Shown: positions 1 to 13,261, counted from the first letter of the stretch. The stretch: DNA of 64,000 nucleotides from Pyrrhosoma nymphula (GCA_963573305.1 OY754332.1:137633977-137697976); one strand, 5' to 3'. Notes: generated from the sequence alone by a model not told the origin. Made by a program: numbers and translations.

Positions 1-2159
1 ACTGGGCTAAAGCGAACTGTTTTTACTTCCAGTTCATCATACCGTGGCTCTTACGAGGAAAGGAAAAGATCAGTAGATGTACCGATTTCATTGAATCGGA
101 GAAAAAAATCGAAAAACCTTCGCCATTGCGATGAAGGCTAGATAAAGCAGACACTGGGAGCTGACACTGCAAGTGCTGTTTTTGGAAGGGTGCCTGAGTC
201 CTTCAGGGGGAGCAAAAGGATGACAAGTACCACTGAGAGATTGGAACTGCGATATGGGATCGGAGAGATAAGGTGATGATTGGTGCGGGATGGTGGGCTG
301 AACCAGGCAAGGAGGAGTTCGAAGTTAGGGACTTTTTTAACGGCACGGCATTGAACTTAAGGAAAATTGGGCTCACAGGCTTGAATTGGATTTGGAGAGA
401 TTTAATACAACAAAAGCTGCAATTTCACCGAGTTTTCTTGAGGAATTACTCCATTTTAAGAAGTAATGCCTATTGTTAAAGTCGCGCGAAAGGTAAAGGA
501 AATGTAACAAAAAGCATGGCGCGTCTAAGTGGAGAGCCAAGTCGTTAAGCACAGTAAAACTTAGATCATGAAAAATAGAAGGCGTTCAACTCAGATAGAG
601 AAAGTACATCTAGTAAAATGCTCAGTAAATGTTAAGTAATCATGAGTAAAGTAAACATTGTATTTTTCTCATCAATGTATCAAATTCATGTAGAATTGGA
701 ACATAGGGGAAATAGTATAGTAAGTTTTTGGCGCACCTTTCCACATTAACACAAAGAATATCAGGAGTCACATTGAAGACAACAATAAAAATGTGTAGGA
801 TAAGCGCGAATGTCGTATACATGAAATGAACTCAAACAGTACCTAAATATTCATCATTTTTAGTACTATGTTCAATTTTAGGAAAATATAACCATCGTAA
901 AATATTAATGGCTTCTTCCACGACTATTTAGATATGAGGAACCGGTTTCTTGAAAATATTTCTTAAGAATCTCTCCCGGCATTAACTTAATCTTTAAAAC
1001 GATATCGCAAGCAATAAAAATGTCAATACTTGGCCTTGATGGCACAATAGCTAGAATCATCACCACGCTGAAGAAGCTCAAAAGCCCAAATTAATTCCAC
1101 CTATTGACTTCTTGGAAAAGTGAATCGTTCACATTATACAGAATAAGAAACCTCTTATTGAGATACTAATCAACTAGGAAAAACACAACGATCAAGCCTG
1201 TCACAAGCGGTATGAAAATTAGCTAACATTTCAACAGAGATAACACGATGACAAAGTCAACGTTAAGTAACCGATGACAGAGTGGTTCCCCTGAAATATG
1301 CTACATTGCAGTAAGAGTTTGATTATGATGAATGGGTGACAAAGATATGATAGAAAATAAAAACCACTTGTTGGCTAATTAGGCTAAGATATCACCAATT
1401 TACCATTAGATTTCAATTAATTAAGAAAAAAATTAATAATTTAAGAAAAAGTTTAGTTAAATCCATTGATAAAAATGCAGCATTGCCAAATTTATAACAT
1501 TTAAGACTAATATCAACACGAGTGTTCTCCATGATTTACACACATCGGCCCTCGAAAGTAGACATTTTAGTAAGTAGGTTGATGCTTAATTGAAAAAATA
1601 GACAAAGCAACAGGTAATAATTTCACAGGGACGACTTCGGCAAATAATCAGAAATATTGAAAAATATGGGCCAACACCCTAATGTTTTGGCTGAGGAACA
1701 TAGCTTCCTCTGTTAAGTATTGGTTCTCCTTAGGTAAGTTATTTCGTTCACTTTTCCTTCTACTTTAACTTCCCAAAAATCCATGGCGTCACAACCAGGA
1801 TTCAAAGAACGTTTTCTATACATCATACTTCCTTAATCACTCATTTCTTTCCTTACTTTGTGTCGCATTGAATTTCCCCCACCGTTCAACTATCCCCTAT
1901 TACCATCCATTTTACATGCAGCACTCTCGAGGAGCACCTCATTTCCGACGTTTCTTTCGCGCTTCCACCGCCACCACTTCACGTCGCTCGTCAGCAGAGA
2001 CAGCATCGAAAAAAAAATCGGTAAATCAGTTCAAGCTTCGCCACATGCTCCCAGCACTCAACTAAGCGCTTTGCATTTTTTTAGGCATACTCTCCATTAT
2101 AATAATAGCTAATAGGTTATTTTATAATTTGGGGAGGCCACCCACAACTAAGTTCATTT
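1..2159. other. Anonymous AT-rich sequence, no gene recognised
   Basis: All reading frames are short and none resembles a known protein. Stretches such as 1420-1490 are very A/T-rich with short A runs. I see no tRNA, repeat boundary or splice-flanked exon that I could defend. An unidentified short exon cannot be excluded. Confidence 0.5.
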
Positions 2160-2345
2160 GCTCCATTTTAGGGCATGTGGGTAGAACGGTTAGGGAAGGA
2201 ATTGTTTGGGAAATGGAGGAGGGCTGAAGGGAAACCCGGCGTCGGCATTAGTCGCCCACCGTACCTTCCTACCGTAGGCCTTCCGTAAGGCACCAAGGGG
2301 TCCACAGTTTAACGTCCCATCCGACGAATGAAGTACTGCACTTGA
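2160..2345. repeat. GC-rich block resembling an arthropod dispersed repeat, unclassified
   Basis: A GC-rich island inside AT-rich DNA. It contains phrases such as AAACCCGGCGTCGGCA, a paired TACCTTCCTACCGTAGG / CCTTCCGTAAGG stretch, and GTTTAACGTCCCATCCGACG. The composition break and the impression that such phrases recur in arthropod genomes suggest a dispersed repeat. No coding capacity or terminal repeats are visible, so class and orientation are unknown. It lies about 50 bp upstream of the foldback unit at 2394 and could be part of the same insertion. Confidence 0.3.
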
Positions 2346-2393
2346 GTGAATTCAACAATGCCGGGCGAGTTTTGGAGGAAAAGCATGTTGATT

Positions 2394-2549
2394 TATAAAT
2401 GAAATAAAAACTTGGCTCTGTCCACTGAAACTTTTTGATGGTACAACTCGTTTCAACGCCTAATCGTCTTAATCAGGTAGCTAAGGCGTTGAAACGTATC
2501 GTGCCATTTTAAGTTTCAATGAACAGTACCACGTAGCTATTTCATTTAC
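2394..2549. repeat. Foldback (inverted-repeat) unit, ~156 bp
   Basis: Left and right halves are imperfect reverse complements along nearly their whole length. The outer ends read (A/G)TAAATGAAATA on both strands, the middle ACTGAAAC or ATTGAAAC, and the inner arms CGTTTCAACGCC. The centre carries CCTGATTA on the minus strand. Size and inner-arm sequence match the unit at 16105-16265, so they appear to belong to one family. Outer sequences differ between the two units. It may be a non-autonomous foldback transposon or a head-to-head dimer of a retroelement terminal sequence. Confidence 0.6.
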
Positions 2550-2559
2550 TCAATGAACA

Positions 2560-3645
2560 TGAAATGCTCTTCACGTAGCCCCCAAGTAGGTATCGGGATT
2601 TCCAATGAAAATCTCTGCCACAGTCGTGATTAGACCCTTTGCCCTCGGGATGGGATGCCAGTCCTCTAGATATCAATAAAATACAAGTAGTAACCACGCA
2701 ACACTACACCACACGCTTCAAAACCTTCACTTCAAGAACGCATTCAGTTTTTTTCGAGAATCATTCACCAAGTGACCCCAGCTTTTTCTCATTCGAGGAA
2801 CTTCCTCTGGCACTGCCCTACGACTCTATGGAGGAGTAGCGGGTGATAGAGAGCACTGCTTAATGCTCTTGACTTGCTCATCACCCAATAGGGACGGCGG
2901 TCACGAAAAAATTCAAAATCCGCATTTAATCCCGACGAGCGCGACTCCAAGATGGGTGGACGACGAGTGCGAATGAAGACGCTTCGCCGAAAAAAAGGGA
3001 TGAAATGCGTCCGAAAGGGATTATAAAGGGATAAATGGGAATCGGGGCCGCCGGAGAAGGGAGAGCACATCTCGTAGAAAAGGCGGTTGATGATCCTTGC
3101 AATTCACGCTGAAGGCAGAAGTTAACGAGAAGCTTCGGGGGCCGCCACGTCTCGAATTTCTATGGGGATGGCACGGGTCTCTCTCCATTCAAGGCACGGG
3201 CTCTCGCTTCAACGAATGTGGGTAATCACTATTGCTTTAAGGCGTCGCCAAGGTCAGAGCCGTCTCGAAAGTATTTCGATGATACGTAAGGGCTTGCTCC
3301 GAACGCAGCGCATGATTCACTCGCAGTGCCCTTTTCAGCTGGGGATCGGATAAAATATTTCAATATCAATAGTGTCAACGGTAATGGTATCAATTCAAAC
3401 ATTGGCAGGCAGCATTTGATTCCAATGCCGGTGGAATGTAGTTGGGGGGGGAGTAACCGAGAGTGAAAATTGCACCAGCTCAAGCCAAGGAAAGCATGCC
3501 GCAAGGCACAGCTCGGGCACTTGAAAAAAAACTCCAATCCCAGGGAAACATACTCAAGTTACATTTTGGCAATAAATTACCAAATAAATAACGACTTGGA
3601 CATATAATGAGGAAAATTGGAATGAAAATTACAAATGAATGAAGA
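2560..3645. other. Unassigned sequence with moderate GC
   Basis: Short overlapping open frames occur on both strands around 2640-3540, but none shows a domain, signal peptide or family resemblance. GC rises near 2880-3320. A stretch of seven or more G occurs near 3440. Nothing here supports a gene call. Confidence 0.4.
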
Positions 3646-3652
3646 ATTGTTT

Positions 3653-3677
3653 CTGATGATGGCATGATATGCCGAAA
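3653..3677 (+). other. Hammerhead-like core with perfect stem II
   Basis: CTGATGA is followed by one T, then GGCAT-GAT-ATGCC (a perfect 5-bp stem with a 3-nt loop), then GAAA. That is the order of the hammerhead ribozyme core: CUGAUGA, stem II, GAAA. The extra U before stem II is unusual, and stems I and III are not convincing. GACGCGTTG follows, as in other members of this motif family in the window. Hammerheads are known in Penelope-like and other retroelements; activity of this copy is unproven. Confidence 0.35.
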
Positions 3678-4144
3678 CCTAGGACGCGTTGTTTCAAATA
3701 GAGTGTGGAATAATAACGAAGTGCTTGCTTCTTCATTCATTATAAAGGAGTTCCACTGAGTAACGCCAGAGACAGTACTCTATAATAATTAAAAATTTAA
3801 CATTAGTGACGACCAACAGTCAAGGTTAAAACTTTATAAACAAGAGAAAGGAGCGTGAGTCATTTTTCGAAGAAGAGAAGCGGAACGGAACTTCATCAGT
3901 TGCGTGTATCAAATGTAAGCGGAGCTTAAGCCTTAGAAAGATTCTGCCAACCGTGGCTGTCAACTCCAAAATACTTGTAGTCGGTTATAAAATACTATAG
4001 TAGTAGCGGTTAGACAGTCATAGAGCTATATTATGAGGACACTAGTAGTACTGACATACTTCATGTTTAGCCCGTACCAACGCTGTCTCATTTTCAGAAC
4101 ACGAGTTACACTTTATAATGCTCCATAACAAAAGACTTCAGTAC

Positions 4145-4178
4145 CTGACGATGCCGTAAATCGGTGAAACGCGTCGTA
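4145..4178 (+). other. Hammerhead-like core, one core base changed
   Basis: CTGACGA (canonical CTGATGA with T to C) is followed by T, then GCCG-TAAAT-CGGT (stem II closed by a G-T wobble), then GAAA and CGCGTCGTA. The last part can be read as a two-bp stem III with CGT loop followed by the expected UH dinucleotide TA. The substitution at a core position would be expected to impair cleavage. The arrangement matches 16150-16230 and 3653, including the extra T. Confidence 0.35.
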
Positions 4179-4179
4179 C

Positions 4180-7014
4180 AGTTAAAATGTTATACAAAAG
4201 TACTAAGTATTTTCATTAATCATGAGCACTAATATAATAAACTTATACAAAGTGAAGCCTTCCACTGCCAAGTTTAACTGGAGTTGCCAGAGAGGACTAA
4301 ATAAATAATGGCCATTGAAAATTAAATAATAAATAACACGTGATAATCCGCAATTTTTTCAATCGCGTTCTTCTACCCAAGTTCCACGGTAATGAAAATG
4401 GTACGAATTTTAAGATAAAATACCATGAGTCTAATGCCACACTTTCAACTACAAGGATGCTGAGCATACATTTGCAAGTAAGCATTTAAAACTAAAAAGT
4501 CGACTAAAAAATACCACTGATCAACACATGATATCTAAGTTTCCATACAGATAAAGGAAGAAATAAATAATCCAGGTCATCCAGGGTAATGTTTTCCACA
4601 TTCATTAATGAACCTATCACAGTCATTAACACAAATACTTCCACTTACAATGAAAATACATTAACATCCTTGTGAACATACGAGAACATCCAAACTCGAC
4701 CCAAAAGCCAACATCCCATGCCATTCGTATTCGGTTTACATATCCTTGAAACCTAGGTAACCAACGCGGATCGTAGTGCGAGGGAGGGAACTGGTGGCAA
4801 TGAAGGGTAGGCACGGGGAAATGGAATTGAAAAATCTTCGACAGGAAATGACTATTGGGGTGTTGAAGTCAGGGGTCCGAGAAGATGGGAAGGGAGGCCA
4901 AAATAAAGCCTGGGGTAACAAGTCAATGATGGCAGTCTGACATTTGACAGTGAAAAGGAATTGAACGGAGGACCCACGCGAGGGAAGTCTCAGCACCTCT
5001 CGCCACGTTGATAATATTCCCTCAAAGCGATAATATTCCTTCCAAATGTTGCTTTTGCACGACGGGGAGCAAATTCATTGATGTCAAAGCGAATGACGAT
5101 TGGGCACCGCCTCTCGCTAAATCCGAGAGACCAATAAATGGGAACTCCTTAAGCTTCGTGTATCATACCAATCAATACGTTTTCTCGACGTATGCAGTGG
5201 TCGCATACATTTTTAGCTTTAATTAGGAAAAAATACCATTCAAAAGGGATGTTTCCTTGAAATAATATTCCACGCATCTCCGCTGTGGTACTTTTTCAGG
5301 AAGCCTAGAATTTAAGTGTGCAATTCTTATTCCGATAGCATATTCCCATTAATGTGGCTGCTTATCAAAACACTCCGGAGAAACACAAAACGAACTTCAC
5401 AAATAAGTGAAACACTGTCAGGAGGTACATAGGAAAATACGTTATTTATGAATATGACAGGAAAATGCCACATAGAGCCATAAGAAATCTAGGGAGGGCG
5501 GAAAGAACACGTACAGGAACCTCATGGCAAAGAGATAAGGCCAGTTAGCTTAATTTTAGAACGAGGATGTGACGTGGATATGAATACTTCAGACACTGGA
5601 ATATTATACTGAGTCAAAAAATAATATTTAGAACATGAAAACAAATAAAATAGTGGAAATTGCTAAAATCACCGCAGAACTACGACCGAGTTGTAAGCAG
5701 AATAGAAAAAAAAATTTTTTTTACTTTTTCAAATAAATTAAGCGAAGAGAGAGCGGTATGAAGGCTGTAAAAATATCACTGCCCATGTCTATGGAGAAAA
5801 AAGCAACATCAATCGAAGACAAAAAAACAATTATCTTCATGTTGCACACAGAAAAAGTAGCCCTCCTATTAAATTCCAGTGGGAATAATATTCACGTAAG
5901 CATAAACCGAAAGGTAGAAAAACGTAACCGTGACTTTCTGTGGTGACAAGAGGTTTCATCTTCAACAAACAACAAAATTACCAATATAAAACAGCAAGAC
6001 AGACACGCCAGATTTACCCAGAGGTGAGCGCGGTGCATTTAGCAAATGAAGCCTTCCATTTATTCAATAATATCATATCATTTTCCCCAGAGTTTTCAAA
6101 TGTTAATGGCGAAGGATGGGATCTTAAGGGCGTAGCAATGGCGTTAAATCCGTGAGCTGGCGGAATAAAAACATGTTTGTGCACCATTTTCTAGAATCAC
6201 GCCTCCTCATCTTTTTAATTTCTGAAGTAATCAGAACGAGTGGGCTTGTCACTCTCACGCAATCTCAAATACCCTCAAGCAATTCGAATTGAGTTCAGAA
6301 CAAAATGACACATACATGTATCTTCACGCCGAGCAAACGAATGATCGCGTCACTTGAACGGAAAGCACACACAAGTCGATTCCCTATCGTAGATATGTGC
6401 ACATTCACATATCTTACGACAATATCAGTCACTGGAGTTTTTTTCACCAGTAGTTTGGTTTCACAAACCAGAGGCTGGCTTCCAGTAGTAATTTCTCTAA
6501 CTCTTCAAGATATTGTCGCGGCATATATCGTCTCATTGTCTTTTCTAATGAGTTCTAAGCGAAAATCAATATTCTGTAAGCCATATTTAAGGATTTGCAT
6601 CGGTATAATCTTTGACAGGAAGCAACAGTCTTCACATGCCGTCGCTTGGTAGCGAGAAATATTGCATCGCTTCTTTCCGCTAGGATTAAGCTTCACGTGA
6701 TTGGTGGAAAATCGTAAGCTCCATGCCCGTGATTTGAAAAAATATGTGCTTTGTCGCTAAGAGCCGACATTTCTCCACAGCAACTATCACGATTGCCTAT
6801 CACCAAAGACTTAGTAAATAATGGTGAGGTCAGTTGGAGTGATATTTATTGTACAAGATTTGCATAACCGATGAGCTAACGACGAGTCCTCAACGAGATA
6901 AAGAATGCCATCACATCGCTGTTTTTTCGCCACGCTAGAAATTACCTAGCCAGAGGATGGCACTGAGGGTATCTGTCAAGTCAGCACCCTCTGAAGGAAA
7001 AAAAAGGTTTCATG
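4180..7014. other. Anonymous AT-rich sequence
   Basis: No frame shows a recognisable product. A short A/T homopolymer junction occurs near 5705-5725. I see no terminal repeats, tRNA-like elements or internal duplications of note. Confidence 0.45.
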
Positions 7015-7082
7015 AAACGGGAATCCAACCACGGACCATCGGCTTTTCAAGCAAATTCACAGAGCACCATGCTACCAAGAAC
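7015..7082 (-). repeat. tRNA-like SINE head (degraded)
   Basis: Read on the minus strand, GGTAGCATGGTGCTCTG resembles a pol III A box. It is followed after a short anticodon-arm-like segment by GGTCCGTGGTTGGATTCCCG, a degenerate B box. No acceptor stem pairs properly, so it is not a functional tRNA gene. The same A-box phrase, GGTAGCATGGTG, occurs on the plus strand at 13570, which supports a shared SINE family. Confidence 0.45.
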
Positions 7083-7089
7083 TCCAAAT

Positions 7090-10000
7090 TTCCAAGGCAA
7101 TTTTCGACGACATAGACGAACAAGCTACCGAGCTCCATTACGTCCCATCACGGATGTTACTCAAAAGGCATAATCTTCCTTCACTAAAGCCACTGACTGC
7201 TGGGAAATATTCCTTAATCTATAAAAATGCGTGATAAGCTACCAACGCAAAATTTTGAAGTCTCAGCGATGATCATAGATGAGATGAGAAGAAATTTTCT
7301 GAAGAAAACAGGTTTTCTAGGCCGGGAATGAACAGAGCAATTTTCAAAGCAATTATTTGCCATTCAATCTCATTCAAAACCGTGTACTCAATCACGAGCC
7401 TTTCTGAATCGAGACAATTTTGGGTAAACGGGAAAAGGCCACGGTCAACCATCAATCAAAAATTTAGATATACTGCAACTATATCATCAGGAATAGTTTT
7501 GAGCTCCTCCCTAAATCCATGGAATATTCTCTTTCCAATGAGAAGAAGATTAAGGTTGCTCATGGATGGAGAAGATTCGACATGCTAGGAATTACATTAT
7601 TATTAGGAATATAACCACTATTATTAGCTACTTTTTAATGCCGTGAAAATGCAGAAAGGGTGCGAAAAACGATCAAAAAGATAAGCTACAGACAGAGAGC
7701 GAGCAACAACAGCTGGAACGTATTCACATTCGTTTCATTTTTCTCTTTTTCAAGGCTCAGGTCCACACAACCCCAGCAAAACACCTTTACAGCAGCTCAC
7801 ATGGCAGTGGGTGACGTAAAAAAGTATTCCCATGAAGCAGATCAGAAGAAAAAAAAATAAAGAGACATTTTAGTCGGTGAGATGTAGAATTAATGCTTAT
7901 ACATCAGTTTCAAACTCTTCTCCTTGTAATTCAAGGACTAGAGTAGCCGTTGCCAACCTTACGTGATTTGCATATTACATTAAAAATATTGCCCTTACAT
8001 AAAAAATATATTTGTTTTAAGCTCTTTCTTCTAACTTAACCCTAAATCCGCCATTATTAAAATTTTCAGGTTCCCCTAAAATGCCAAAACCGTACCCCTT
8101 AAGAGTCCGGGCACCACATGTTGGGAACCAATGGACCACAGCTTGTCTTTAGTCCAGTCGATAGTCTGCGGCAAGAACAAGATTTTCTTCAATGGCTATT
8201 CGCTAGCCATCCAGGACGGCCAGAAATGTGCACAACAGCCACACATTTTCTCCCTCGAGTCTGAATAGAGGCGGGCATTCAACGGACTCACTATTTATCT
8301 TGATACTCCCAAGTATTTATTGCATGAATTACGATCCCTCCGATGAAATATGAGGCCATTCCCATAAACAACTGAGCAAATTAAAAAGTCGTGATGAGTC
8401 CATCAAATTCAAAGGTAATAACGAATATCATAATACAATGTCGTTATACACCCAATCAGGATTGCAATAATCAATAAATTTTACGAAAAATCAGATGATG
8501 AATGTAAATTTAAAATAAATTAAGAGGCGATTTTAAATCGGGATAATAATACCATGAAAAAACACACAAATGTAAACACCAAAGTACCTTCAATATCATA
8601 ACCCTTTTAAGCTGTATGACTTCTTTCGGATATTAACGCAAAAAACACAATTAGGGAGCCATAAAATGAGCCTACTGTGTTCGGGAAATTCTAGGGTATG
8701 ATAAATTTCCTCAGTTATGATGCTACAACATTTGCCCAATGGGCAAGAATGAGAAGCTAGACCGTACACATGCACCTAAGAAATAATTTATGTAAATAAA
8801 CATCGTACAACGTCTCTGATATTCAATAGTTAAATTTAAGCCTCTATTACTCGCTAGCTAAATGCACAACGTCTCTGATATTCGCCAGTTAACTGTACAA
8901 CGTCTTTCGAAGACAGATAACTTAAGTCTCATAAATGCCATGCGGATTCTTGATGCACAAGATTTTGCGTTAAAAAACTGGAAATTGAGATATCAAGGTG
9001 ACAAACAACAATATATTTCTAATTTTATCACTGAATATCTGAGAAAAACTTAAAAAATGCGGCCCGGGGCGCGAATTTGGTGTCTTGCAGCTTACTTGAC
9101 GATACTTCTTGAAAACATCGGACATTTAGGCTCTCACCCACCGAAATGATGAAATAACATCATTCTAACCTACAACTACTTTTAAAATACATTTAAAAAT
9201 AATCCTTTTTGGAACAATTTCCTCAAAAAAAGCGTCAGGGAAGGGGTTAAAGTGTATTGCATTCAATTTTGTAAATGCAAATTTATACTGACATTGGATA
9301 ATTTACGCCACCAGTTAAAAGCTTCTCACAAATGTGTAACTCTGAAGATTTCCGATTTAATACTCCACTCACAAATTTAAAATTGAAACGAGACTTGTGA
9401 AGAAGCTATTGTAAAAACTGACACGCGCTCATACGCTGCATCCGGCAAACCACACCTTGAAAGTATTTTTCCTCTCACGTAAGTTAACCCTATTTTTCAG
9501 TACCCCGTAAGACTTTCTCGTGCGCTCGGGCAGTGAGACTTCCTCAACCGTGCATTCATAACGGATGAACGGCGAGTGACAACGATGGAGTACCTAATGA
9601 GAGTCGTACTTACCTAATGCGAGTGGCTCTAATTGACGTGATGATCAGATAGCCTGTAAGACAAGAAAATTAAATAAGAATGGTGATCAATTCCATGCTT
9701 TTGCTCGTAAAGCTAACATTGCGTGCATGCAACGGATTATTCACAACTTTATAGGGAAGGATTAAATCCTCTTCAAAGATGAAAAACACGCAGTCAGTCT
9801 TAGTTTCACACCTCAATCCCCAGGAAACTCAGAAGAGACCATAAGAAACATCCATAAACATTTCTAAAACCACTCATAACAACATTACATACACCCTATG
9901 GCAAACAAAATATTAACTAACAATGTTTACCAAAAATAACTGAGTATCTACTTCCGTGCAAGAATGATTACAAGATTCTAAGAGACCTGGATTTGCGATG

Positions 10001-12005
10001 AAATATAAACGGGATTAATAACGGGGGCATGGACCTCGTCTGTCATATAGATTGCTTGGTTGTCACGAGGAATCGTCAGAGATAAGTGCTTCCTTTTTCT
10101 TTGATGTCACAAAATCTATTCGCTGAAGTGAATTTCCACAGCGAGTTTGAATAAGATAAACATCTAAAGTAACATCTCGACGCTGCTCCCATTCAAAAAG
10201 AGGTAAGGGTTTATCGGCTACTTATTTCTTGAGTGTGCAATAGTAATCCTTCCCGGATTACGAAGAACCAGGTCGAACCATATTTCTCTTTAATCGCCAT
10301 CAAGATGCGGTATTGATTGCCACAGGAGTGTAAATCTTTCGCAGCAGTTTAAAAGCAGACAAATGACTGGCTTGTGAGTAACCTGGCATCTGAGCGTAAC
10401 TGGATAATGATAAAAGCTATTGACGTCAACCCAGGAAGATGAAAGATTTATGACGGGAACTGTTGCAACAACTACAGGTGGAAAAAATTCAATTATGCCA
10501 TTCCAGCTTAATTTACGAGCAAAAGCCACTCAAATGAGGACTTTGGATTCATATTTAGTACATGGGACCCGGATATCAAATGCAGGATAATAATTATAAC
10601 CTAACATATTACAAGTCACAGCATACTCAGTAATTAAACATTTTCGAAACACATTATACCAAAATCTTCATCGAGGTTGGAGAATGAACATATATTTTCT
10701 GAATCCACAACCGGAGAGGAAACTATCAGGTAATACTAGAGAGCTGGGGAATCTGTAAATCTTGCTTAGCAGCTCATATTCCTGATTCTCATCGTGACAA
10801 TGGTTAAAATAAAAAGGGGCTAGCTTTCTTCGCGTAATGCGACCTCCTTTGAGAAAAAATGGACAGGGCTTGGTTCTCGGCTCCCACCGGACTCCCAAAA
10901 ATACCGAATGTGAACAAGATTTGGCAGGCTATTATTATGATAAGCATTCATCACTACCTGGTTTATTTTCTTGTTATTCATTAAGTAAATTCATGTATTG
11001 AACAAAATAATCTCACAATTTTATTACACCACATTTACCATTAGAAAGCAAGAATAGTGAAGTGACAACGTTTCGATTGATCCCGAAGGAACATTCTCCC
11101 GCGTGCTTTTTATTGCGTGGCAACAATTCTCCTGCTAATACACGTCTGGCAAGCTGAATGGATAAAATGTCTTCGTTACATAATGCCTCACCAATGGAGA
11201 TGGCACACACGGAAGGGAGAATCAACCTAGTACTAATAGCATCGCTACTCCTGCGGTCAAAATATCTTAACGCGAAATGGGAAGTTAATCCACTCGATGA
11301 ACAACGCTATAGCCGACACAGAAACGGGATTCAGGACGGTTCAGCAGCCATATGGCTGCAACGAGCGGAAAAAAAGAAGTCGTAAATTCCATCCCTCGGC
11401 TCCGAACGGGTAAGGGGTAAATTTGTAACTGTCGTAAAATATTGCGATATTGAGATTTTCATTGACCACAAAAGTAGTTAGCAGCATATTTTCACGTAGA
11501 ACATATAGTATACCAGTCCCAAACAGCAATAAACCCCACTTTTCACGGCAATAACGCACTTTTAACCCGAAGCTATCACCTCGTATCTGAAAAACTGTAA
11601 GAGGTGCACTGATGACACGCATTATGATACAAAGATAAGTGCATTGCAGCAAAACACGCTTGGAAATAAAAAAACCTCGCAAAAGTATGCATTCTTGCTA
11701 TTTTTATGGGTTAGGAGCACTATCTACGAGGATAAAAGTTCACCATGCCATAAAACAATACGTGGAAAAGTATAACGACAGGTTAGGCGATGACATTATG
11801 CGCCACTCTCAAATTCTTAGGGAATTTCTACATCAAGGGAAAAAGTAAAATACATATTGAGTCATCTATTTTATTTAACACTTAAAGGAACCTAAATTGT
11901 TACTTCCTTCTGCCAATTAGCCCTACAAAAATGTCCATTACGAATGCTCTGACTTCTATCTTTGGAGTCGCTTTCTGTATGAAGGATTTAGCCTTCTACA
12001 TAGAT
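7090..12005. other. Anonymous sequence with minor short repeats
   Basis: No gene recognised. A ~29-bp phrase containing ACAACGTCTCTGATATTC is repeated at about 8807-8835 and 8866-8894, with a third partial start (GTACAACGTCT) at about 8896. The open frames at 8862, 11158 and 11639 have no family resemblance. The interval around 9060-9420 is also without features. Confidence 0.4.
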
Positions 12006-12009
12006 TGGC

Positions 12010-12440
12010 ATATCATAGCGTATATTTATAGCTCCATAAACCCTACGTTGGCGGTGTATGGCGCAGAGACGTGGACTCTGAGAAAAGTGGACGAGAATAG
12101 GCTGCAGTCGTTTGAAATGTGGTAGTGAAGGAGAATGGAGGAGTGCGGTGAACGGAAAGGCAGACGAACAAAGAAATGAGTGATTAGAAGAAACTTATGG
12201 AGGAGATTAGGAGGAGGCAGAGTAGATGGCTGGAACGGGTGATGAGATGCGAAGGCCGTGATAAAAGGGGAGGGTATTGGGTACAAGGGAAGGGGAAGAA
12301 AGAGATGCGCTTTATAGATGGGTTGAATAGAAGTAGGACGTATGCTGAGTCGATGAAAAAATCTCTCTTAAAGGAGGACAAAAGACATCTGAAGTATGCT
12401 TACTCACTTTCATTTGAACCAACCTCGACCGGTAGATCAC
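12010..12440 (+). pseudogene. RTE-type LINE, C-terminal end of ORF2 (5'-truncated)
   Basis: The start reads YGAETWTLRKVDENRLQSF-EMW, the hallmark segment after the reverse transcriptase domain in RTE/BovB-like LINE polyproteins. Frameshifts follow, then LMEEIRRRQSRWLERVMR and a basic GKGKK segment, the usual tail of this family. At least two stops and one or more frameshifts break the frame. The reverse transcriptase and endonuclease are absent, so this is a 5'-truncated insertion. The matching region recurs at 26600-27030 (plus) and 27500-27910 (minus). The end near CATTTGAACCAACC corresponds to CATTTGAACCTAC at about 27030. Confidence 0.8.
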
Positions 12441-13260
12441 CCTAAAAATAATTATAAATCTACAGTCTATAGGGTGGCGGCGGCGGCCTAAAGCTCTCGC
12501 GTAACAATAGCAGCGTGGGAGCGGCTTTGAACCAGCTTCCACCACATCGCTGCGTGTGGTCGCCCCGATTAACTAGATCAATGAAATTGTCGTCCACCTG
12601 CTGGCTACGTAGATTTTAAAGAAGGAAAATCAAGTATGCTTATCTATACGAGGTGTTTAACGAGGATTAAGAGCTCCGGTGCAATCAATTTAACAAGATA
12701 TACGACAAGCGGCCAAATTACGAGCTCCACGTCTACGTGTTCGCGGCATCTGATGAAAGCAACATGATTGAGCCGAAACAGAAATAGCCATAAACAATGT
12801 CTAAAGGCGAAATTTGAGGTAAAGGAAGAAAAATTTGTAATGCACTTAGTCATACATTTCTCTAATTCCTCGCTGTTCACAATACCCACTTCAAAAGGAA
12901 GTTTTCTTAAGGATAATTACTATCACGGACAAACCACGGGTCTCGAAATTTAACTGATTCAAAAGCAAAGCAAATCCGTTCGCATAAAGGATGTATCTCC
13001 ACTCTCGGATTTGGCTGTTTCAAATTTGACTAGGAGGGCGTCAAATAATCATCGGTACTCGAAGTTATAGTAATCAACGTTTGAAAAGACAACATCACAT
13101 TCCCACCATCGGCTTTATAAAGCAGTACCTACGGACGATGTCCGACATAGTCAGCACTAAGTAGTCTCGTGGCCAATTATGCCGGACTAAAATGAAGTCC
13201 AAGTGGCAAGGAGCAATTTTAAATGCCACTTCGTTATAAATTTTGAACTCGAAGATACTT
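12441..13260. other. No gene; small GC patch
   Basis: A short GGCGGCGGCGGCC patch occurs at about 12474-12488, followed by ordinary AT-rich sequence. The frames here are short, without recognisable products. Confidence 0.4.
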
Positions 13261-13261
13261 A

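Noticed and set aside
8800..8910. Satellite array
   Set aside because: Only two full and one partial copy of a ~29-bp phrase; too few to call a satellite.
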